DNA of 8,620 bases from Rhodobacterales bacterium CG2_30_65_12 (GTDB lineage: Bacteria > Pseudomonadota > Alphaproteobacteria > Rhodobacterales > Rhodobacteraceae): NCBI GenBank assembly GCA_001873585.1, contig MNZL01000089.1, forward strand, positions 1 through 8,620, read 5' to 3'. Position 1 is the first letter of the stretch; every line of letters begins with the position of its first letter. The position numbers and the translations under genes are program-made. Positions 6,036 through 8,620 of the stretch are shown piece by piece. Below the pieces are notes generated by a model. That model saw only the letters and a list, made by a program, of their open reading frames with translations. It made no database searches and was not told the origin of the DNA.

Positions 6036-6284
6036 TCAGCTACCCGTTTCGGAGGTCTCAAACGTTGGTACGCCGCGCTTGTGGGCCTTGGCGTAGCCGG
6101 TTGCCTCGCAATACCGCGAGCAGCGCAAGAACGTAAACAGTCCAATTCCGCCGCCCAGCGCTGCCAAGGTTCCCGCGATGACGATCTCGGTCATGTTCGC
6201 CGAATCGGCGGTGAGGGCGAGAAACCCGAAGGCCCAGAAGCCCGCCCATGCAATCACGTTCAATACCGCCACAAACTTGGTCAC
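6036..6284 (-). CDS. Small membrane protein of unknown function, GTG start
   Basis: The 82-residue product begins at GTG 6284, chosen because GGGAGG (6292-6297) lies seven bases upstream, an excellent ribosome binding site. The same frame stays open far upstream, but that part overlaps a real gene out of frame. Residues 3-25 and about 33-53 are hydrophobic and should form two membrane helices. A basic, partly cysteine-bearing tail follows (CSRYCEATGYAKAHKRG, 55-71, with Cys55 and Cys59), ending in a polar Thr/Ser/Glu stretch. By the positive-inside rule the tail is probably cytoplasmic. A plausible promoter lies at 6346-6374. No family was recognised. The two cysteines four residues apart, next to the membrane, could bind a metal or form a disulfide, but that is speculation. 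Confidence 0.65.
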   Translation of the reverse strand: MTKFVAVLNVIAWAGFWAFGFLALTADSANMTEIVIAGTLAALGGGIGLFTFLRCSRYCEATGYAKAHKRGVPTFETSETGS

Positions 6285-6291
6285 TTTACAC

Positions 6292-6297
6292 CCTCCC
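6292..6297 (-). promoter_or_regulatory. Ribosome binding site selecting the GTG start
   Basis: GGGAGG on the minus strand, seven bases before GTG 6284. It is the main evidence that translation starts there rather than further upstream in the same open frame. Confidence 0.7.
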
Positions 6298-6345
6298 TGA
6301 TCCTCGGCCGCTCCTGTGAGACAAATTGTCGCAGCCATCCGGCGG

Positions 6346-6374
6346 ACCATATCCAGCGGATTTTGCCCTGTCCA
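6346..6374 (-). promoter_or_regulatory. Probable promoter of the 82-residue membrane protein gene
   Basis: On the minus strand TGGACA (6369-6374; five of six bases of TTGACA) and TATGGT (6346-6351; four of six) are spaced by 17 bases. Transcription would start near 6339, about 55 bases before the GTG start. Confidence 0.45.
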
Positions 6375-6400
6375 TGCAAAAAAGCGATTATGAAGGGCAA
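6363..6400. repeat. Inverted repeat TTGCCCT / AGGGCAA
   Basis: TTGCCCT (6363-6369) and AGGGCAA (6394-6400) are exact reverse complements separated by 24 bases. They lie just past the stop of the 288-residue gene and overlap the -35 box of the next gene. A minus-strand T6 run (6378-6383) falls in the loop, so it is not a classical terminator. A small GC hairpin (6402-6414) adjoins it. Confidence 0.25.
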
Positions 6401-6415
6401 CCGGCGGCGCGCCGT

Positions 6416-7282
6416 TCAGAACCACTGCCCCGGTTCCATCAGCCCGAGATCGAGCAATTGCTGCGAGGTCCATTCGAACGGCACCGAGTTGTGCCATTTG
6501 AAGGTGCGGATATCGAAGGTGCTGCCGGGGTTGGTCTTCAGCGCCTTGGCGGTGCGAAAGCTCACGATCGCCGCCGTCAGGTTGTGATGCCAAGGGCAGG
6601 CGTAGGTGTTGTATTCCTCGTCGTTGAAGGTGTGGTCGGGGCGCAGGCGCAGCCCATCCTTCGCTCTGAACAGCGCGATCCGGTCGATCTTGCGGCGGCC
6701 TTCGGGAATGTGCTCCTCGAAGCGCCAGCGCAGGCCTCCAAAAAAGTCGAGCTGGCGTTCTCTCGGGTGGCCTGTCGCCGGGTCGGGCCGGCCGAGCGCG
6801 TAATAGCCCGATTTGTCGAGCCAGGTGTCGTCGAGCGAGACGGCGTTGGGATTTGCGTGCAGGTCGCCAGCGTAGATGTCGACCACGTAGGTCAGCATCG
6901 CGTCGCGCCGCTCCTCGGCGTGGAAGGTCAGCATTTCGCCCACATTGCGGGTCTCGCAGAACGGGTGGAACAGGTATTCGCCGTTGTAACCGTAGTAGAG
7001 CCACAGCCCCGGCGCCGCGTCGATCACCGCGTTCACCGCCGTCTCCAGCGCGTGTTCCGCCGCCATCACGTAATCAACCCGGTGGATCGTATCTTCAAGC
7101 GCCGGTGGCAGGCCAAGCTCGGAGGGCGCAAAAACCACCACGGCGCGAAAGCCCGCGAGCTGGTGGTAGCGGATCGTGCTTTCGACCTCGACGAGGTCTT
7201 CGGCCAGGATCAGCGCCACCGGCCCCTTGGCCAGCGCCGCGCCGCCTCGGTTGAGAAAATCCTTGAGCGATGAATAGCGCAT
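6416..7282 (-). CDS. Uncharacterised protein, faintly glycosyltransferase family 2-like
   Basis: The 288-residue product starts at ATG 7282, preceded by GAGAGG. It has no signal peptide or membrane helix, so it is probably cytoplasmic. Its N-terminal part has the rhythm of a GT-A glycosyltransferase: LAEDLVEVESTIRYHQLAGF (26-45) then AVVVFAPSE (47-55), like the usual opening where a loop follows the first strand. No clear DxD metal motif is seen; WLYYGYNGEYL (94-104) is where I would expect a W..DxDEF motif, so any transferase activity is doubtful. The middle is rich in acidic and aromatic residues, and the end has DEEYNTYACPWHH (221-233) and FKWHNSVPFEW (261-271), which look conserved. It is divergent from miaB across 112 bases. 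I recognise the overall look of a conserved alphaproteobacterial protein but no defined function. Confidence 0.8.
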   Translation of the reverse strand: MRYSSLKDFLNRGGAALAKGPVALILAEDLVEVESTIRYHQLAGFRAVVVFAPSELGLPPALEDTIHRVDYVMAAEHALETAVNAVIDAAPGLWLYYGYNGEYLFHPFCETRNVGEMLTFHAEERRDAMLTYVVDIYAGDLHANPNAVSLDDTWLDKSGYYALGRPDPATGHPRERQLDFFGGLRWRFEEHIPEGRRKIDRIALFRAKDGLRLRPDHTFNDEEYNTYACPWHHNLTAAIVSFRTAKALKTNPGSTFDIRTFKWHNSVPFEWTSQQLLDLGLMEPGQWF

Positions 7283-7342
7283 GCCTGCCTCTCGCTGCCC
7301 CCGTGCGCGCAGATTCCCCCATCGCGCGCGCCAATGCAACCG

Positions 7343-7371
7343 TTGCGGGGCGGGGGCGCATGAGGTAGGAC
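7343..7371 (+). promoter_or_regulatory. Weak candidate promoter of miaB
   Basis: TTGCGG (7343-7348) and TAGGAC (7366-7371) are spaced by 17 bases, each matching only about half the consensus. A short perfect inverted repeat GCAAC-C-GTTGC (7336-7346) overlaps the -35 box. This is the best candidate in the 112-base gap, but it is not strong. Confidence 0.2.
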
Positions 7372-7394
7372 CGCGGCCAACACCGGAGTGCTGC

Positions 7395-8620
7395 ATGACC
7401 CAACCGAAAAAGCTCTTCATCCGCACCTGGGGGTGCCAGATGAACGTGTATGACAGCGAACGCATGGCCGAGGCGCTGGGCGCTGACGGGTATGACGAGA
7501 CCGACCGGCCGGAAGATGCCGACATGATCCTGCTCAACACCTGCCACATCCGCGAGAAGGCGGCGGAAAAGGTTTATTCCGAGCTCGGCCGCTACAAGGA
7601 TCTCAAAGCGGCCAATCCCGATCTCAAGATCGGCGTGGCCGGCTGCGTGGCGCAGGCCGAGGGCGAAGAGATCATCGCCCGGCAGCCAATCGTCGATCTC
7701 GTGGTCGGGCCGCAAGCCTACCACCGACTGCCGCAAATGGTGGCGAGGGCCGGGCACGGGGCGAAGGTGATCGACACCGACTTTCCGCCCGAAGACAAGT
7801 TCGAGGCGTTGAAAAACCGGCCCAAGGCCAGGCACGGCCCCACCGCGTTTCTCACCGTGCAGGAGGGCTGCGACAAGTTTTGCGCCTTCTGCGTGGTGCC
7901 CTATACCCGCGGCGCCGAAGTGAGCCGCCCCGCAGCGCGGATCTTGCGCGAAGCGAACGAGCTGGTCGAGCGCGGGGTGCGCGAGATCACGCTTCTGGGC
8001 CAGAACGTGAACGCCTACCACGGTCCGGGGGTGGAGGGAAATTGGTCGCTCGCCCGGCTGATCCGTGAGCTGGCCAGGGTCGACGGGCTGGAGCGCATCC
8101 GCTTTACCACGTCGCACCCCAACGACATGAGCGACGATCTGATCGCCGCGCATGGCGAGGTTGAAAAGCTCATGCCCTATCTGCACCTGCCGGTGCAATC
8201 GGGGTCTGACCGTATTCTGAAGCGGATGAACCGGGGGCATACGGCCGGGCAATATCTGGCGTTGATCGAACGCATTCGCGCGGCGCGGCCCGACATTCTG
8301 ATCTCGGGCGATTTCATCGTCGGCTTCCCCGAGGAAACGGCGGAGGATTTCGAGGCGACGATGGCGCTCATTCGCGCCGTGCGCTACGGCCAGGCCTACT
8401 CGTTCAAATACTCGGCCCGCCCCGGCACCCCCGCCGCCGAGCGCACGCTGGTGGATGCCGCCGAAGCTTCCGACCGGCTGCACCGGCTGCAGGCGCTGAT
8501 CACCGAACAGGCCGCCGAGGTCATGGCCGGCATGGTTGGCCGCGAGGTTGGCGTGTTGTTTGAAAAACCGGGACGGATGCCGGGGCAGATGGTGGGCAAA
8601 TCCGATTACCTCCACGCCGT
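7395..8620 (+). CDS. miaB: tRNA-2-methylthio-N6-dimethylallyladenosine synthase, partial
   Basis: MiaB is a radical-SAM methylthiotransferase that adds a methylthio group to i6A37 of tRNAs reading codons that begin with U. The first 408 residues are present; the right edge cuts the gene near the start of the C-terminal TRAM domain (family length about 430-475). The N-terminal UPF0004 domain holds the three cluster ligands Cys14 (TWGCQMN), Cys50 (LLNTCHIRE) and Cys84 (VAGCVAQ). The radical-SAM motif is Cys159-x3-Cys163-x2-Cys166 (EGCDKFCAFCVVPYTRG). LLGQNVNAY near 203-211 and TSHPNDM near 237 are typical of MiaB rather than RimO or MtaB. Start ATG 7395 has GGAG six bases upstream. It is divergent from the 288-residue gene; what follows lies outside the window. 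Confidence 0.96.
   Translation, partial: MTQPKKLFIRTWGCQMNVYDSERMAEALGADGYDETDRPEDADMILLNTCHIREKAAEKVYSELGRYKDLKAANPDLKIGVAGCVAQAEGEEIIARQPIVDLVVGPQAYHRLPQMVARAGHGAKVIDTDFPPEDKFEALKNRPKARHGPTAFLTVQEGCDKFCAFCVVPYTRGAEVSRPAARILREANELVERGVREITLLGQNVNAYHGPGVEGNWSLARLIRELARVDGLERIRFTTSHPNDMSDDLIAAHGEVEKLMPYLHLPVQSGSDRILKRMNRGHTAGQYLALIERIRAARPDILISGDFIVGFPEETAEDFEATMALIRAVRYGQAYSFKYSARPGTPAAERTLVDAAEASDRLHRLQALITEQAAEVMAGMVGREVGVLFEKPGRMPGQMVGKSDYLHA

Noticed and set aside
5838..6587. A 249-codon plus-strand open frame across the small membrane protein gene
   Set aside because: It has no good start signal or recognisable motif and runs antisense to a better-supported gene.
6285..7004. The long open frame upstream of and in frame with the 82-residue membrane protein
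   Set aside because: It overlaps the 288-residue gene in another frame and is Arg/Pro-rich. Only the part after GTG 6284 has a ribosome binding site and a coherent protein.
7095..8615. A 506-codon open frame on the minus strand opposite miaB
   Set aside because: It is antisense to miaB, whose iron-sulfur and radical-SAM motifs are intact. The translation has a low-complexity, His/Arg/Gly-rich look typical of GC-rich shadow frames.

Overview
The window is GC-rich chromosomal DNA that reads as an alphaproteobacterium, most likely a member of the Rhodobacterales (Roseobacter/Rhodobacter type). The evidence is the block irr / fabA / fabB / fabI with irr divergent from fabA, an alphaproteobacterial Irr-type Fur protein, weak -10 boxes in a high-GC background, and a MiaB and an FKBP isomerase of ordinary alphaproteobacterial type. 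I assign it from gene content and protein appearance only; no search was run.

Layout: (1) Positions 1-633, minus strand: the N-terminal 211 residues of a membrane protein resembling M50 site-2 proteases but with two metal ligands replaced; it runs off the left edge. (2) 860-1066, plus: a 68-residue two-helix membrane protein, convergent with fabI, with a GC hairpin between them. (3) 1085-4690, minus: fabA, fabB and fabI, the enzymes for anaerobic-type unsaturated fatty acid synthesis and the final reduction of elongation. Between fabA and fabB lies a gene on the opposite strand for an HNH-nuclease-like protein (3281-4171), with lower GC than its surroundings. (4) 4691-4875: an AT-rich divergent control region with a 16-nt dyad. 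(5) 4876-5307, plus: irr, then a strong bidirectional terminator shared with the convergent FKBP-type isomerase gene (5391-5819, minus). (6) 6036-6284, minus: an 82-residue membrane protein starting at GTG with a very good ribosome binding site. (7) 6416-7282, minus: a conserved-looking 288-residue protein with faint glycosyltransferase-like features. (8) 7395 to the right edge, plus: miaB, cut off inside its C-terminal part.

How they work together: FabA makes the cis-3 double bond, FabB elongates the unsaturated intermediate, and FabI reduces the enoyl product. Irr, transcribed divergently, is an iron/heme-responsive regulator placed where it could share control sites with the fab genes. The HNH gene has no evident tie to lipid synthesis; it splits the fab cluster, reads antisense to it, and is the main accessory element of the window. 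MiaB (tRNA ms2i6A synthesis) uses iron-sulfur clusters but is otherwise unrelated.

No tRNA, rRNA, CRISPR array, insertion sequence or complete mobile element was seen. No gene-free stretch exceeds about 230 bases. The longest are 634-859 (a TTGACC hexamer at 775-780 but no convincing -10) and 5820-6035 (short inverted repeats only).
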